DNA of 64,000 bases from Haliea sp964022665 (GCA_964022665.1 CAXIDF010000014.1:1-64000); one strand, 5' to 3'. Shown: positions 50,961-60,822, counted from the first letter of the stretch. A program made the numbers and translations. Notes: generated by a model from the sequence alone, not told the origin.

Positions 50961-52301
50961 CTACGCGTCAGGCGCCACACAGTCGCGCAGGGTACGCTCA
51001 CCGAGTTGGGCGCTCACGGCCTCGTCGATACCCGTCAGCAGCTCATCCACCGCGGCGGTTGAGACCACACGCTGTTCCATCAGCGCCTGTTCCTCATTGG
51101 GGCTGCGGATTGCGCGCAGTAACTGGGTAATCGTGACCGTTGCCGGATCGCGCGCCACCAGGTATTCCGGCGGCTCGCTACTGGTTTCCACCAACAGGTC
51201 GCGGCTCGCCAGCAATTCCACCGCCTCGCCCACGCGATCGGGCGGCGCCTGCAGTGCGTCGGAAAGCGCATCCACCGTCATGGGGGGCGCCTTGCGCACA
51301 AACGCCCGGGCAATCTGGAAAATCACCAGCAGGGTCAGTTGCTCACGGAAACGACCACTCAGGGCCACACGCTGGTCGGAGAGACGAATGCGCTCGGGGT
51401 ACTGGTGGTAAAACGCGACCTGCGCACCTATCAACAGGATCAGCCAGCTCACATACAGCCAGATCATGAACATGATGAGAATGGCGAAACCGGAATAGAT
51501 GGCCGCGTACTTGGTGGAACCTGCCGCAAATTCGGCAAACACCAGGCCGGACCCCTGCCACAGGCTGCCCCCGACCACCGCGCCGACGAACGCCGACCCG
51601 AAACTGACCCGGGTGTTGGGCACGAACACATAGGCGAAGGTAAACGCCAGAATCACCAATAACAGGGGAATAAGACGGGACAGAAGTACAAGCAGACTGC
51701 CGAAGGGCTCGATGTTCAGTACCGCCTGCACGATCCCGCTGTTCATCATGGACGCGGTGAGGCCCATGGCGGAGAACACCAGCACCGGGCCGACCATGAT
51801 CACGCTGAGATAATCACTGAAGCGCCGGGAAAGGGGGCGGGAGGACTTCGCCCGCCAGACATAGTTGAAAGACACTTCCACTTTCTGGATCAGCGAAACC
51901 ACCGTGTACAACAGCAAGGCCAGGCCCACAGAGCCCAACACCCCCACTTTCATATTCTCGACAAAATCCAGCAGGTTGAGCACGATTTCGTGCCCCTGAT
52001 CGCCCAACGGGGCTACCAGGTTATAGAGCAGCGGCTCGATCTGGTTGTGTACGCCAAAGGCCTTGAGTACGGAAAAGCTCACGGCCAGCAGCGGCACCAT
52101 CGACAGCAGGGTGGTGTATACCAGGCTCATGGCGCGCAGGGTCAGCTGGCCCTGGGATATCTCCCGCACCAGCACAAACAGGAAGCGAATAGACTTGTAG
52201 GCCCAACGCTGCGCACTGGAGAGCTGTTCGAGGTCGAACCGCCAGAGTTCATTGAGCAGAAAGCCCCTGATGCTGCCGTAAATCCCCGTCGGGCCTTGCA
52301 T
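50961..52301 (-). CDS. YihY/virulence-factor BrkB family inner-membrane protein
   Basis: 446 residues with five or six membrane helices between residues about 55 and 285 and the family motifs QGQLTLRAMSLVYTTLLSMVPLLAV and FVGAVVGGSLWQGSGLVFAEF. The C-terminal 150 residues are a soluble winged-helix-like extension (PPDRVGEAVELLASRDLLVE), as in longer YihY members. Function is unknown despite the old RNase BN name. Faces the neighbouring hydrolase fusion gene. Confidence 0.85.
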   Translation of the reverse strand: MQGPTGIYGSIRGFLLNELWRFDLEQLSSAQRWAYKSIRFLFVLVREISQGQLTLRAMSLVYTTLLSMVPLLAVSFSVLKAFGVHNQIEPLLYNLVAPLGDQGHEIVLNLLDFVENMKVGVLGSVGLALLLYTVVSLIQKVEVSFNYVWRAKSSRPLSRRFSDYLSVIMVGPVLVFSAMGLTASMMNSGIVQAVLNIEPFGSLLVLLSRLIPLLLVILAFTFAYVFVPNTRVSFGSAFVGAVVGGSLWQGSGLVFAEFAAGSTKYAAIYSGFAILIMFMIWLYVSWLILLIGAQVAFYHQYPERIRLSDQRVALSGRFREQLTLLVIFQIARAFVRKAPPMTVDALSDALQAPPDRVGEAVELLASRDLLVETSSEPPEYLVARDPATVTITQLLRAIRSPNEEQALMEQRVVSTAAVDELLTGIDEAVSAQLGERTLRDCVAPDA

Positions 52302-52439
52302 GGCGTCTCCTTGTACCTGCGAGCATTGTGCCCACCATCATAGCGCAGATTGAAATGGCGGGGGCATGGGCCGGTCGCAGGATTTCGGCTATCCTGTTGC
52401 CCGGCCGTCTACAGCCGCTCACCCTCAAGGAGACAGCAC

Positions 52440-52811
52440 ATGATTGGATATATCACCGTCGGCGTAACCGACATGGCCAAAGCCAAGGCATTCTATGGCG
52501 ACCTGCTGGCCGATCTGGGTGCCAAGATCACCATCGATATGGATCGCATCGCGTTTTTCGGTACGGGGACGGATCAGCCCATGCTGGCCGTTTGTGTTCC
52601 CTTCAATGGTGACGCCCCAAACCCCGGCAATGGCAACATGTTCGCAATCAGCGGCGGCGCTAAGGAAAACGTTGACAAGCTCTACCACAAAGCCATTGCG
52701 CTAGGCGCCAGCTGCGACGGCGAACCCGGACAGCGTATACCGGATATGTTCTACGGCGCTTATGTGCGCGACCCCGATGGCAACAAGATCGCCTTCTACG
52801 TATTCGGGTGA
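52440..52811 (+). CDS. VOC-family (glyoxalase/dioxygenase-like) protein
   Basis: About 123 residues: MIGYITVGVTDMAKAKAFYG starts the first beta-alpha-beta module and FYGAYVRDPDGNKIAFYVFG ends the second. Metal ligand positions are plausible (His not obvious, Glu absent), so substrate and activity are uncertain. The preferred ATG follows AAGGAGACAGC. A strong hairpin lies just after its stop. Confidence 0.8.
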   Translation: MIGYITVGVTDMAKAKAFYGDLLADLGAKITIDMDRIAFFGTGTDQPMLAVCVPFNGDAPNPGNGNMFAISGGAKENVDKLYHKAIALGASCDGEPGQRIPDMFYGAYVRDPDGNKIAFYVFG

Positions 52812-52821
52812 CCTGCCAAGG

Positions 52822-52859
52822 CCCGATTTGCATACCCCAAACAAGGTATGCAAATCGGG
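52822..52859. terminator. Perfect 15-bp hairpin between VOC and TonB-receptor genes
   Basis: CCCGATTTGCATACC, an eight-base A/C loop (CCAAACAA), GGTATGCAAATCGGG. It begins 11 bases after the VOC stop and ends 58 bases before the TonB receptor start. There is no T-run on either strand; it could be a factor-assisted terminator or a regulatory stem in the receptor leader. Confidence 0.65.
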
Positions 52860-52917
52860 TCCGCTGGGCCGTACTCTCTCCGCCCGCAAAAACCGCACAA
52901 GAAAAGAGGTATTCTTC

Positions 52918-55158
52918 ATGTACGCACGCAAGCCCATCACGCTGCTGGTCGCAGCATGTCTGTCTGCCGGCAGCGCCAGCCTCATGGCCCAGGGCCTCGA
53001 GGAAGTGGTCGTCACCGCGCAGAAGCGCGAACAGACGCTGCAGGACGCCCCTATTTCCATTGCCGCCTTCAATGCTGACCAGCTCGAGCAGAAGGGCGTG
53101 AACACCATCGACGACCTGGGCACCTCGGTACCCAACGTCAAGATCACCCGCTCCCCATCCAACACCTCGGCCGCCACCATCGCCATTCGCGGTTCTGCCA
53201 CCATCAACCCGGCCATTACCTGGGAGCCCACTGTCGGCATCTACCTCGACGGCGTGTTTATCGGCAAGAACGTGGGTGGCATTTTTGACATCGCCGAACT
53301 CGAGCGCGTGGAAATGCTGCGCGGGCCGCAGGGCACACTGTACGGCAAGAACACCGTGGGCGGCGCCGTCAACCTGATAACCACCAAACCCAGCGGCGAG
53401 TTCAGCGGCAAGCTGCGCGCCGGTGTCGGCAACTATTCACTGGGCACTGTCTACGGCAGCCTGGACCTTCCAGCGTTCGACCTCGGTGGCGCCGGCCAAT
53501 TCATGGCCAAAGTGACCGGTTCATACCGCGAGCGTGACGGCCTGTACGACAACGTCGCGGACCCCTTCGGCAACCCACTCGCAAACCCGATGCTGATCGA
53601 TGAACTCAACAACATCGACAACACCGTCGGGCGCTACGATATCCTCTGGGAAGCGAGCGACCGGCTTGAACTGCGCTACACGTGGGACTACAGCGATCTG
53701 GACCTGGCTCCCTCCAAGAACCAGCTGACCTACCTCGACCCCAACGATCCGGCGGGCGTGAACGCGCTGCTGGCGCCGTATGTCACAGGCGAAAATGAAA
53801 ACCGCGACAGTGTAAGCCTCGATCAGGCCAAGTTCGAGCGCTCAAAGTCGATCTCGCGGTCTCTGTTTGCCGACTATGATGCAGGCAGCTGGGGCGCGCT
53901 CGGTGACGTCACGCTGCGCTACATCGGCAACGATCGTTCACTGGACTGGGACGACGATATCGATATCGACGGTTCACCGGTCAACCTGTTCACCTCTGCG
54001 CGCTTCATCGACTACGATCAGGCGTCTCATGAGGTACAGATGATCGGCACTACCGACCGCACCAACTACGTATTCGGCGTGTATTACTTCGAGGAAGAAG
54101 CAGCGGTGTACAACCCGATCAGCTTCTTCGGTGCCTTTGGCTCTCCCACCTCACAGAACCGCTACGGCTTCGACAACGACTCGATTGCGGTATTCGGCCA
54201 GGTTGAGTGGCGCCCAGCAGCGGATATTTTCCAGGACCGCCTGACCCTGACCTTTGGCGCGCGCTGGACAGAAGAAACCAAGGATACCTATATCGACCAC
54301 CCCAATGACGTCGATGCACTGGGCAACCCTGCACCCTTCTCTGCCCGCGCCAAGAAGAGCTTCGATAACGTGTCGCCCACGTTCGTTGCCGCGTGGGACG
54401 CCAGCGATAACGTGAACATCTACGGCAAGATCGCCAATGGCTGGAAAGCCGGTGGCTTCAACGGTGAAGCACCCTTCGAAGCGGCCTTTACCACGCCATA
54501 CGATGCAGAAGAGATCCTCTCCTACGAGGTAGGCATCAAGTCACGCTGGAACGACAACCGCCTGCAACTCAACGGTGCCTACTTCTACAACGAGTCAACC
54601 GACATGCAGATGTCGATTTTCGTTGCCGGTAGCAGCGCCGCCTCCATTGTGCAGAACGCGGGGGAAGCAACTATCCAGGGCTTCGAAGTGGAACTGGTTG
54701 CCCTGCCGATTCCCGAGCTGGAGCTCGCAGCCAGCTATGGCTACCTGGATACCACCTACAACGAGTTCATCGAGAACGGCGTCGATGTGAAGGACCAGAA
54801 GGATTTCCCCTATGCTCCGCGCAACAGCGCCAGCCTGTCGGCGGAGTACACCGTCGCCACAGGCAGCTGGGGTGACCTGACCGCACGCCTCGACTACGAG
54901 TTCGTTGATCGCCACGTGCCCTACATCGAGCCCAGCCAGAACGCCACCTCTGAGGTTCGCCCCTACGGCTTACTGAATGGTCGTGTCACGCTGGCCAACG
55001 TGCCGGTGGGCGACGGCCAGGCGCTGAAGTTCGCCCTCTGGGGCAAAAACCTGGCGGACAAGGAATACCGCATCAACACCATCCCGTTCGGGCTCTGGAC
55101 CGCCAGCTACTTTGGTGACCCGCGCACCTACGGTATCGAAGCCACCTACGAGTTCTAG
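52918..55158 (+). CDS. TonB-dependent outer-membrane receptor
   Basis: About 746 residues. Signal peptide, then the TonB box-like GLEEVVVTAQKREQTLQDAP, plug domain with ERVEMLRGPQGTLYGKNTVGGAVNLITTKPSGEF (shown in part), and a 22-strand barrel ending in GIEATYEF with terminal Phe. The ligand is not predictable; the adjacent oxidative genes suggest a hydrophobic carbon source rather than a siderophore. Followed by a good intrinsic terminator. Confidence 0.92.
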   Translation: MYARKPITLLVAACLSAGSASLMAQGLEEVVVTAQKREQTLQDAPISIAAFNADQLEQKGVNTIDDLGTSVPNVKITRSPSNTSAATIAIRGSATINPAITWEPTVGIYLDGVFIGKNVGGIFDIAELERVEMLRGPQGTLYGKNTVGGAVNLITTKPSGEFSGKLRAGVGNYSLGTVYGSLDLPAFDLGGAGQFMAKVTGSYRERDGLYDNVADPFGNPLANPMLIDELNNIDNTVGRYDILWEASDRLELRYTWDYSDLDLAPSKNQLTYLDPNDPAGVNALLAPYVTGENENRDSVSLDQAKFERSKSISRSLFADYDAGSWGALGDVTLRYIGNDRSLDWDDDIDIDGSPVNLFTSARFIDYDQASHEVQMIGTTDRTNYVFGVYYFEEEAAVYNPISFFGAFGSPTSQNRYGFDNDSIAVFGQVEWRPAADIFQDRLTLTFGARWTEETKDTYIDHPNDVDALGNPAPFSARAKKSFDNVSPTFVAAWDASDNVNIYGKIANGWKAGGFNGEAPFEAAFTTPYDAEEILSYEVGIKSRWNDNRLQLNGAYFYNESTDMQMSIFVAGSSAASIVQNAGEATIQGFEVELVALPIPELELAASYGYLDTTYNEFIENGVDVKDQKDFPYAPRNSASLSAEYTVATGSWGDLTARLDYEFVDRHVPYIEPSQNATSEVRPYGLLNGRVTLANVPVGDGQALKFALWGKNLADKEYRINTIPFGLWTASYFGDPRTYGIEATYEF

Positions 55159-55171
55159 AACTCGCACTTGC

Positions 55172-55202
55172 CAATGGCGCCTGCGGGCGCCATTGTTCTT
55201 TG
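55172..55202 (+). terminator. Intrinsic terminator of the TonB receptor
   Basis: CAATGGCGCC, loop TGCG, GGCGCCATTG, then TTCTTTG. Ten-pair stem plus a T-rich tail, 14 bases after the receptor stop. Confidence 0.85.
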
Positions 55203-55242
55203 TAGCACAGAGACAATAACGAGACTGCGCAAGGAGCCGCAC

Positions 55243-55788
55243 ATGACCCCGGATATGGAACAACAACTGCAGGCGCTGCTGGACAAACAGGCCATCATGG
55301 AGCTGATCAACGCGTACTGCAACGCGGCGGATCGCCACGACAACGAGAAATTCCGCTCGCTGTATCACGAGGATGCAATCGACGACCACGGCTCGTTCTT
55401 CAAAGGCCTGGCCATGGAGTTCATTGATACGCTGCCGGATATCCAGGCCAACATGGAAATCCTGCACCACAACGTCACTACCGTGAACATCAAACTCGAC
55501 GGAGACCGTGCGGAAGGTGAAGTGTACATACTTGCCTTCCACAAGATCAGCACCGAAGACGGACCGCTGGACCTGCTGATCGGCGGGCGCTATTTTGACA
55601 AGTACGAAAAGCGCAACGGTGTCTGGAAATTCACCTACCGCGCGGTGGATGCGGATTGGGCGCACCTGCACCAGCCTTCGCTGGTGAACCTGAATAACCC
55701 GATCATCGACGGCGCGCACATCGGGCAACCCGGCCCCCAGGACCCCTCCTACTCCATTTTTGAACTGCTGCAGTGGGGCAAACGCTAG
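55243..55788 (+). CDS. SnoaL/NTF2-like protein, first
   Basis: 181 residues, ATG preceded by AAGGAG. QALLDKQAIMELINAYCNAADRHDNEKFRSLYHED and VWKFTYRAVDADWAH fit the SnoaL-like NTF2 fold used by ketosteroid-isomerase-type enzymes and dehydratases. Catalytic residues are not certain. It is the first gene of the thioesterase and PQQ dehydrogenase set. Confidence 0.78.
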   Translation: MTPDMEQQLQALLDKQAIMELINAYCNAADRHDNEKFRSLYHEDAIDDHGSFFKGLAMEFIDTLPDIQANMEILHHNVTTVNIKLDGDRAEGEVYILAFHKISTEDGPLDLLIGGRYFDKYEKRNGVWKFTYRAVDADWAHLHQPSLVNLNNPIIDGAHIGQPGPQDPSYSIFELLQWGKR

Positions 55789-55819
55789 CCTCCCGCAGGC
55801 ACTATTGATAAGGACTCAC

Positions 55820-56242
55820 ATGACTAAAGCCGACAAGCTGAAAAATGCCAACGCGCATATCCCGCCCTGTCTGCAGGTACTGAACGGGCAGTTGCTGGAC
55901 TTTGACGAAGCGGAAGGCACCGCGGAGATGCAGTTTGATGTCAGCGAACAGTTCTGCCATTCCATCAACGTCGTGCAGGGGGGCAATGTCACCGTGATGC
56001 TGGATGCCGCCATGTCACATGCGCTGTTCATGCAGCAGGCAGACGTTGCCGCACTGCCCACGCTGGAGCTCAAGGTCAGCTTCCTGGAGCCCACGCTGGC
56101 GGGCAGGATTATTGCCCGGGGCAGGGTTGTGAAATGCGGCAAGAGCATTTCCTTTCTGGAGGGCTCGTTGCTAAACCCGGCTGGCCAACTGGCGGCGGTC
56201 GCCTCCGCCACGGCCAAAGTTGTGCGCCACAAGAGGGACTGA
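55820..56242 (+). CDS. PaaI-like hotdog thioesterase
   Basis: 140 residues: CHSINVVQGGNVTVMLDAAMSHAL (hotdog helix with QGG replacing HGG) and LPTLELKVSFLEPTLAGRIIARGRVV. Probably hydrolyses acyl-CoA intermediates of the pathway in this block. It lies 31 bases after the SnoaL-like gene and directly before the PQQ dehydrogenase (two-base gap). Confidence 0.8.
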   Translation: MTKADKLKNANAHIPPCLQVLNGQLLDFDEAEGTAEMQFDVSEQFCHSINVVQGGNVTVMLDAAMSHALFMQQADVAALPTLELKVSFLEPTLAGRIIARGRVVKCGKSISFLEGSLLNPAGQLAAVASATAKVVRHKRD

Positions 56243-56244
56243 CC

Positions 56245-58374
56245 ATGTCGACCCGACGCTCACTCGGTTTTGCCGCAGCGCTTGGCGCAGCCTGTTTACC
56301 CGCACTGGCACAGGACTCGGTGGAATGGCGCAGCTACGGCGGGGATGCGGGCAACACCCATTACTCCAGCCTTGAGCACATTTACCGGGACAACGTAGGG
56401 GAACTTACGCTGGCCTGGCGCTATGCCAGTGCTGCGGGTGCGCCACTGCCACACAGTTCCGAGCTGCAGGTCAATCCGATTGTGGTAGACGGTGTGCTCT
56501 ACGCTCGCAACCCGCTGTACAACGTGTTTGCCATCGATGCGGCCACCGGGCGCGAACGCTGGACCTTCACGCCTGGTGAGGAACATGCAGGCATGTCAAA
56601 CATGCGCGGAGTTACGTTCTGGCAGGATGGCGATGACCGGCGCATCCTGTTCACCACAGGGCATTTCCTGATGGCGCTGGATGCCAACAACGGCAAGTTG
56701 ATTCCCGGCTTTGGCGCGCAGGGCCGCGTGGATTTGCGCGAGGGTTTGGGACGCAAGCCGGAGCAGGTGAGCATCAACGCCCCCTCCCCCGGCGTGATTT
56801 TCGACAACCTGATCATTATGGGTTCGGCGGTGACCGAAACCGCGGGCTCCGCGCCGGGTGATATACGCGCCTACGACGTGCGCTCGGGCAAGCTTGTCTG
56901 GTCCTTTCGCACCATTCCCGCAGCCGGCGAATTTGGCGCCGACACCTGGCCGGAGGGCGCGCGTGAAACCAGCGGCGGCGCCAATGCCTGGGCCGGCATG
57001 AGCGTGGACGCTGAGCGCGGCGTCGTCTATGTGCCCACCGGCTCCCCCGCCCCCGATTTTGACGGCTCTGCCCGCGCCGGCGACAACCTGTTCGGCAACA
57101 CCCTGCTGGCACTGGACGCCCGCACCGGCAAGCGCCTGTGGCACTTCCAGACGGTGCATCACGACCTCTGGGACCGCGACCTGAGCTCCGCACCCACTCT
57201 GGTAACCGTGACTGAAGACGGAAAATCGCGCGATCTGGTTGCCCAGGCCGCCAAGGAAGGCGTGGTCTATCTGTTCGACCGCGACAGCGGTGAACCGGTA
57301 TTTCCCATCGAGGAAGTTGCCGTTCCCAAATCGGACATTCCCGGGGTTTACAGCGCAGCGACGCAGCCGCGCGTCACGCTGCCGGAACCCTTCGCACGCC
57401 AATACATGACCGCCGATGATCTCACGGACCTGTCACCAGAGGCCAATGCGGCGGCACGCAAGGTGTGGGACGAGGCACACGAACTTGCCTACCTGCGCCC
57501 GGCAGGCCTGCGCAAAACCCTCTTGCTGCCGGGTTTCTACGGGGGCGCCAACTGGGGTGGCGGTGCGTTTGACCCGGAAACCAACCTCTATTACATCAAC
57601 GCCACCAATGCCCCGAATATCCTGCAAATGGAAGCGGTGGAGGTGGCCCGCGGGTCCACCATGGGCGTTGGCGCATTCCTGTTTCGCCAGCAATGCGCCG
57701 GCTGTCACGGCGTGGACCTCAAGGGTTTCTATCCTTACGCACCGGCACTTACCGGGGTTGAACAGCGCATATCGCGCCGGGAAGCGCTGGACGTGGTAGC
57801 GGCGGGCAAGGGCCGCATGATGCCGTTCGGGCATCTGTCGCGCCACGAGCGCGATGCCGTGGTGGACTACCTGTTTGCGCTCAGCGCCGGTGAACTGAAA
57901 CCCGCCGTTGAAGACGACGCTACCGAGAAGGAAACGGTGCACGTATTTGCCGGGTACCGCGATTTCGTCGATGCCGAATACTACCCCGCGATCAAGCCAC
58001 CGTGGGGTACCTTGACCGCAATCGACTTTGTCTCCGGCAAGATCCGCTGGCAAATACCGCTGGGCGAGTACGCGGCACTGACAGAGCGCGGTATCGCACC
58101 CACCGGCACCCGCAACTTCGGCGGGCCGGTGGTCACGGCGGGCGGCCTGCTGATTATCGCCGCAACGTCGGATGAAAAGCTGCGTATTTTCGACAAACGC
58201 GATGGCCGCCTGTTGTGGGAATATAAATTGCCGGCGGGCGGTTATGCCACACCCGCCACCTACGCCATCGATGGCCGACAATACATTGTCATTACCGCCA
58301 GCGGTGGCAAACTGGGCACGCCCACCGGTGATGAGTACCTCGCCTTTGCCCTCCCCGAGCCAACGGCTGACTGA
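56245..58374 (+). CDS. PQQ-dependent dehydrogenase with inserted cytochrome c domain
   Basis: About 709 residues. Signal peptide (LGFAAALGAACLPALAQ), PQQ beta-propeller from about 25 to 460 (WRSYGGDAGNTHYSSL, TWPEGARETSGGANAWAGMS), then a cytochrome c domain (CAGCHGVDLKG near residue 485, GRMMPFGHLSRHE giving the axial Met). A C-terminal return to propeller blades (GGPVVTAGGLLIIAATSDE, GGKLGTPTGDEYLAFALP) follows. It oxidises an alcohol or sugar in the periplasm and passes electrons to its own haem. The cytochrome interrupts the propeller rather than following it. Confidence 0.87.
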   Translation: MSTRRSLGFAAALGAACLPALAQDSVEWRSYGGDAGNTHYSSLEHIYRDNVGELTLAWRYASAAGAPLPHSSELQVNPIVVDGVLYARNPLYNVFAIDAATGRERWTFTPGEEHAGMSNMRGVTFWQDGDDRRILFTTGHFLMALDANNGKLIPGFGAQGRVDLREGLGRKPEQVSINAPSPGVIFDNLIIMGSAVTETAGSAPGDIRAYDVRSGKLVWSFRTIPAAGEFGADTWPEGARETSGGANAWAGMSVDAERGVVYVPTGSPAPDFDGSARAGDNLFGNTLLALDARTGKRLWHFQTVHHDLWDRDLSSAPTLVTVTEDGKSRDLVAQAAKEGVVYLFDRDSGEPVFPIEEVAVPKSDIPGVYSAATQPRVTLPEPFARQYMTADDLTDLSPEANAAARKVWDEAHELAYLRPAGLRKTLLLPGFYGGANWGGGAFDPETNLYYINATNAPNILQMEAVEVARGSTMGVGAFLFRQQCAGCHGVDLKGFYPYAPALTGVEQRISRREALDVVAAGKGRMMPFGHLSRHERDAVVDYLFALSAGELKPAVEDDATEKETVHVFAGYRDFVDAEYYPAIKPPWGTLTAIDFVSGKIRWQIPLGEYAALTERGIAPTGTRNFGGPVVTAGGLLIIAATSDEKLRIFDKRDGRLLWEYKLPAGGYATPATYAIDGRQYIVITASGGKLGTPTGDEYLAFALPEPTAD

Positions 58375-58452
58375 GGTGCGACTGCAAAGCGGCGGTTGTC
58401 TTGCCCTGGAGCGGGTGCGACTATCGTGCTTCGTTCGCAAGGAGAGCCGCCC

Positions 58453-59541
58453 ATGACCGTCATCAGCGAATTTCAGGTAAACCGCGACAATTTTCGCGAA
58501 ACCCACCTTGCGCAGCACGAGAGCCCCGCACTGACAAGCGACCAGTTGTTGGTGCGTATCGACCAGTTCGCGCTGACATCCAACAACGTCAGCTATGCGG
58601 CCAGTGGGGACATGATTGGCTACTGGCACTATTATCCGGCACCGGCACCCTGGGGAAACGTCCCCGCCTGGGGCAGTGGCACTGTGCAGCAGTCCGCGCA
58701 TCCGGACATACCGGTGGGCGAGCGGCTCTGGGGCTTCTTCCCGATGGCCAGCCACACCCTGCTGACCGCAGGCCGGATTCGGCACGATCAACTCACGGAT
58801 GTCGCCACCCATCGACAGCCGCTACCGGGGCTGTACAACAACTTCCGCCGTATGGCCGCCGAAGCCGACTTTCTGCAGGCCATGGAGAATCAGCGCAGCC
58901 TGCTGTTTCCATTGTTTTCCACGGCCTATGTGCTCTGCGACTACCTGCAGGACAAGGCCTGGTTTCAGTCCCGCCAGATTATTATTGGCTCCGCCTCGTC
59001 CAAAACCGCTTACGGACTCGCCTGGCTACTCCACCAGCGTGACGACGCCCCGCCCGTGGTGGGCCTGACATCCTCCGGGAACAGCGAATTTGTCCGCACG
59101 CTGGGTTGTTACGATCAGGTGGTTAACTATGGCGCAGAAGCGGATATTGAGAAGCAGGCCAGCGTGTATGTCGACATGTCGGGTGACGCCGGTGTCATCG
59201 GCGCGGTACACCGCGGCCTCGGCTCACAGCTGAAAGCCAGCGTCAGCGTCGGGCTCACGCACTGGGATGCGCCGGCCAACAAAGAAACGCTCCCGGGCCC
59301 CAAGCCAGAGTTCTTTTTCGCCCCCGCCCAGATCGCCAAGCGCGAGCAGGAGTGGGGGCACGGCGTTATCATGGAGCGAGCGACCCAGGCCAGTGCCGAG
59401 ATCGCCCACGCGACTGCACAACACACTGTGATTGAACACCAACACGGTGCCAGCGCCCTGCATACAGCCTGGCTGGAACTTCTCGATAACCGCGCACCCG
59501 CCCAGCGAGGCTTACTGCTGTCACTGGCTGAAAAGGCGTAA
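58453..59541 (+). CDS. DUF2855 family protein
   Basis: 362 residues; LTSDQLLVRIDQFALTSNNVSYAASGD and IIIGSASSKTAYGLAWLL (nucleotide-binding-like glycine/serine loop), then VVGLTSSGNSEFVRTLGCYD. The family resembles a zinc-free medium-chain dehydrogenase/quinone reductase. The ATG at 58453 follows AAGGAGAGCC. Last gene of the plus-strand set, convergent with the minus-strand operon ten bases away. Confidence 0.8.
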   Translation: MTVISEFQVNRDNFRETHLAQHESPALTSDQLLVRIDQFALTSNNVSYAASGDMIGYWHYYPAPAPWGNVPAWGSGTVQQSAHPDIPVGERLWGFFPMASHTLLTAGRIRHDQLTDVATHRQPLPGLYNNFRRMAAEADFLQAMENQRSLLFPLFSTAYVLCDYLQDKAWFQSRQIIIGSASSKTAYGLAWLLHQRDDAPPVVGLTSSGNSEFVRTLGCYDQVVNYGAEADIEKQASVYVDMSGDAGVIGAVHRGLGSQLKASVSVGLTHWDAPANKETLPGPKPEFFFAPAQIAKREQEWGHGVIMERATQASAEIAHATAQHTVIEHQHGASALHTAWLELLDNRAPAQRGLLLSLAEKA

Positions 59542-59551
59542 ATCGCAGGCT

Positions 59552-60013
59552 TCAAGCCTGCCAGTGCTCCGGGCCGGGGCCCAGCACGGCAAAGGAACCG
59601 ATATGACCACGGTTGTGCTTGCAGCGGTGGCGTAATAGCCAGCATCCATCAACCAATTGCCATTCGTCGTGGTAATCACCCAGGGTGCAGAAGGTCTGTC
59701 CCTCGCTCGCACCGCTGCCCAGGTGCATGTCACTGACATAGGCGCGGCTGCTGGCGCGGTCACCCTTAACATCGATCAGCACGTTGCCCAGCAGGTGCTG
59801 GGTTGGCCCACAGACATCCAGGAAAGAGCGCAGCAGCGCGACAATCGCCTTTGCACCCTGCAACTCACCGGTACCCAGATCCGCAGTCACATTGGGCATG
59901 AAAAGGCCAGTCAGGCTGTCCCAATCGCGACTATCCATAGCGTGCGCCAGGGCGACCAGGTTGCGATAAATTGCGCGCTCCGCGAGCAGGGTCGCCAGAG
60001 TTGGTTCACTCAC
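59552..60013 (-). CDS. SnoaL/NTF2-like protein, second
   Basis: 153 residues; ERAIYRNLVALAHAMDSRDWDSLTGLF and GDYHDEWQLVDGCWLLRHRC fit the SnoaL_4 fold (isomerase/dehydratase-like or small-subunit-like of ring hydroxylases). The start overlaps the SDR stop (ATGA). Last gene of the KstD-Rieske-SDR operon. Confidence 0.8.
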   Translation of the reverse strand: MSEPTLATLLAERAIYRNLVALAHAMDSRDWDSLTGLFMPNVTADLGTGELQGAKAIVALLRSFLDVCGPTQHLLGNVLIDVKGDRASSRAYVSDMHLGSGASEGQTFCTLGDYHDEWQLVDGCWLLRHRCKHNRGHIGSFAVLGPGPEHWQA

Positions 60014-60822
60014 GGGGCTTCCTCCTGGGGTAGCAGTACGGCGCGAATATTGTCTGCCATCTGGCGCAGGGCATCGCGACGCGGCATGCCAAGCAGGGCA
60101 TCAAACATAGCTTTGTTCTGCTCACCGGCGATATACACCGGGCCATTGGCCAGATTCAGCAGCGCGAGGTCGGCGACTTCACGTGGCGACATCATGCCCT
60201 CCAGGGTGGCCGGATCTATACCCTGCAAGGCATGCGCCTCCGTGTCGGTGCTCCCAGGGCACAGGGCGAGCACGTCAATGCCTGCAGGCTGCAGCTCGCC
60301 CCACAGGGATTCCCCCAGGCTGTTGGTAAAGGCTTTACTCGCGGCGTAGGCGGCAGAGAACGGAATGCCCATGAAGCCTTCCACGGAACTGGTGAGAATA
60401 ATCCCGCCGCGGCCCCGCTTGATCAGAGCAGGGAGAAAGCGGTGGGTAAGCTGCATGGGAGCCGCGCAATTAACCTGCAGCAGGGCCGCCATGCGCTCCG
60501 GTTCGTTGTTCTGATGCGCCCCCTTGAGCCCGAAGCCCGCATTGCTGACCAGCAGGCCGATGTCCAGCCCCTGCGCCGCTTTCGCGATTGCATCAACCGC
60601 AGCGGGATCGGCCAGATCTGCCGCACAGATCGTCACTTTAACGTTGTGCGCGGCGCTCAACTCGGCGGCGAGGTCCTGCAGCCGCTCGGCGCGCCGTGCA
60701 ACCAGCAACAGGTCAAAGCCTGCCTCAGCCAGAAGCCTGGCGAACGCCGCGCCAATACCGGAGGACGCACCGGTGACCAGGGCTGCGGGGCCGTAGCGGT
60801 CGAGAACGTCTGTTGTATTCAT
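60010..60822 (-). CDS. Short-chain dehydrogenase/reductase
   Basis: 270 residues: nucleotide motif VTGASSGIGAAFARLL (residues about 17-32), NAG-equivalent SNAGFG, catalytic Ser in LTSSVEG, Y-x3-K in AAYAASKAF. Probable NADP-dependent oxidoreductase on a steroid-like or aromatic hydroxyl group. Sixty bases after the Rieske gene in the same transcript. Confidence 0.87.
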   Translation of the reverse strand: MNTTDVLDRYGPAALVTGASSGIGAAFARLLAEAGFDLLLVARRAERLQDLAAELSAAHNVKVTICAADLADPAAVDAIAKAAQGLDIGLLVSNAGFGLKGAHQNNEPERMAALLQVNCAAPMQLTHRFLPALIKRGRGGIILTSSVEGFMGIPFSAAYAASKAFTNSLGESLWGELQPAGIDVLALCPGSTDTEAHALQGIDPATLEGMMSPREVADLALLNLANGPVYIAGEQNKAMFDALLGMPRRDALRQMADNIRAVLLPQEEAP

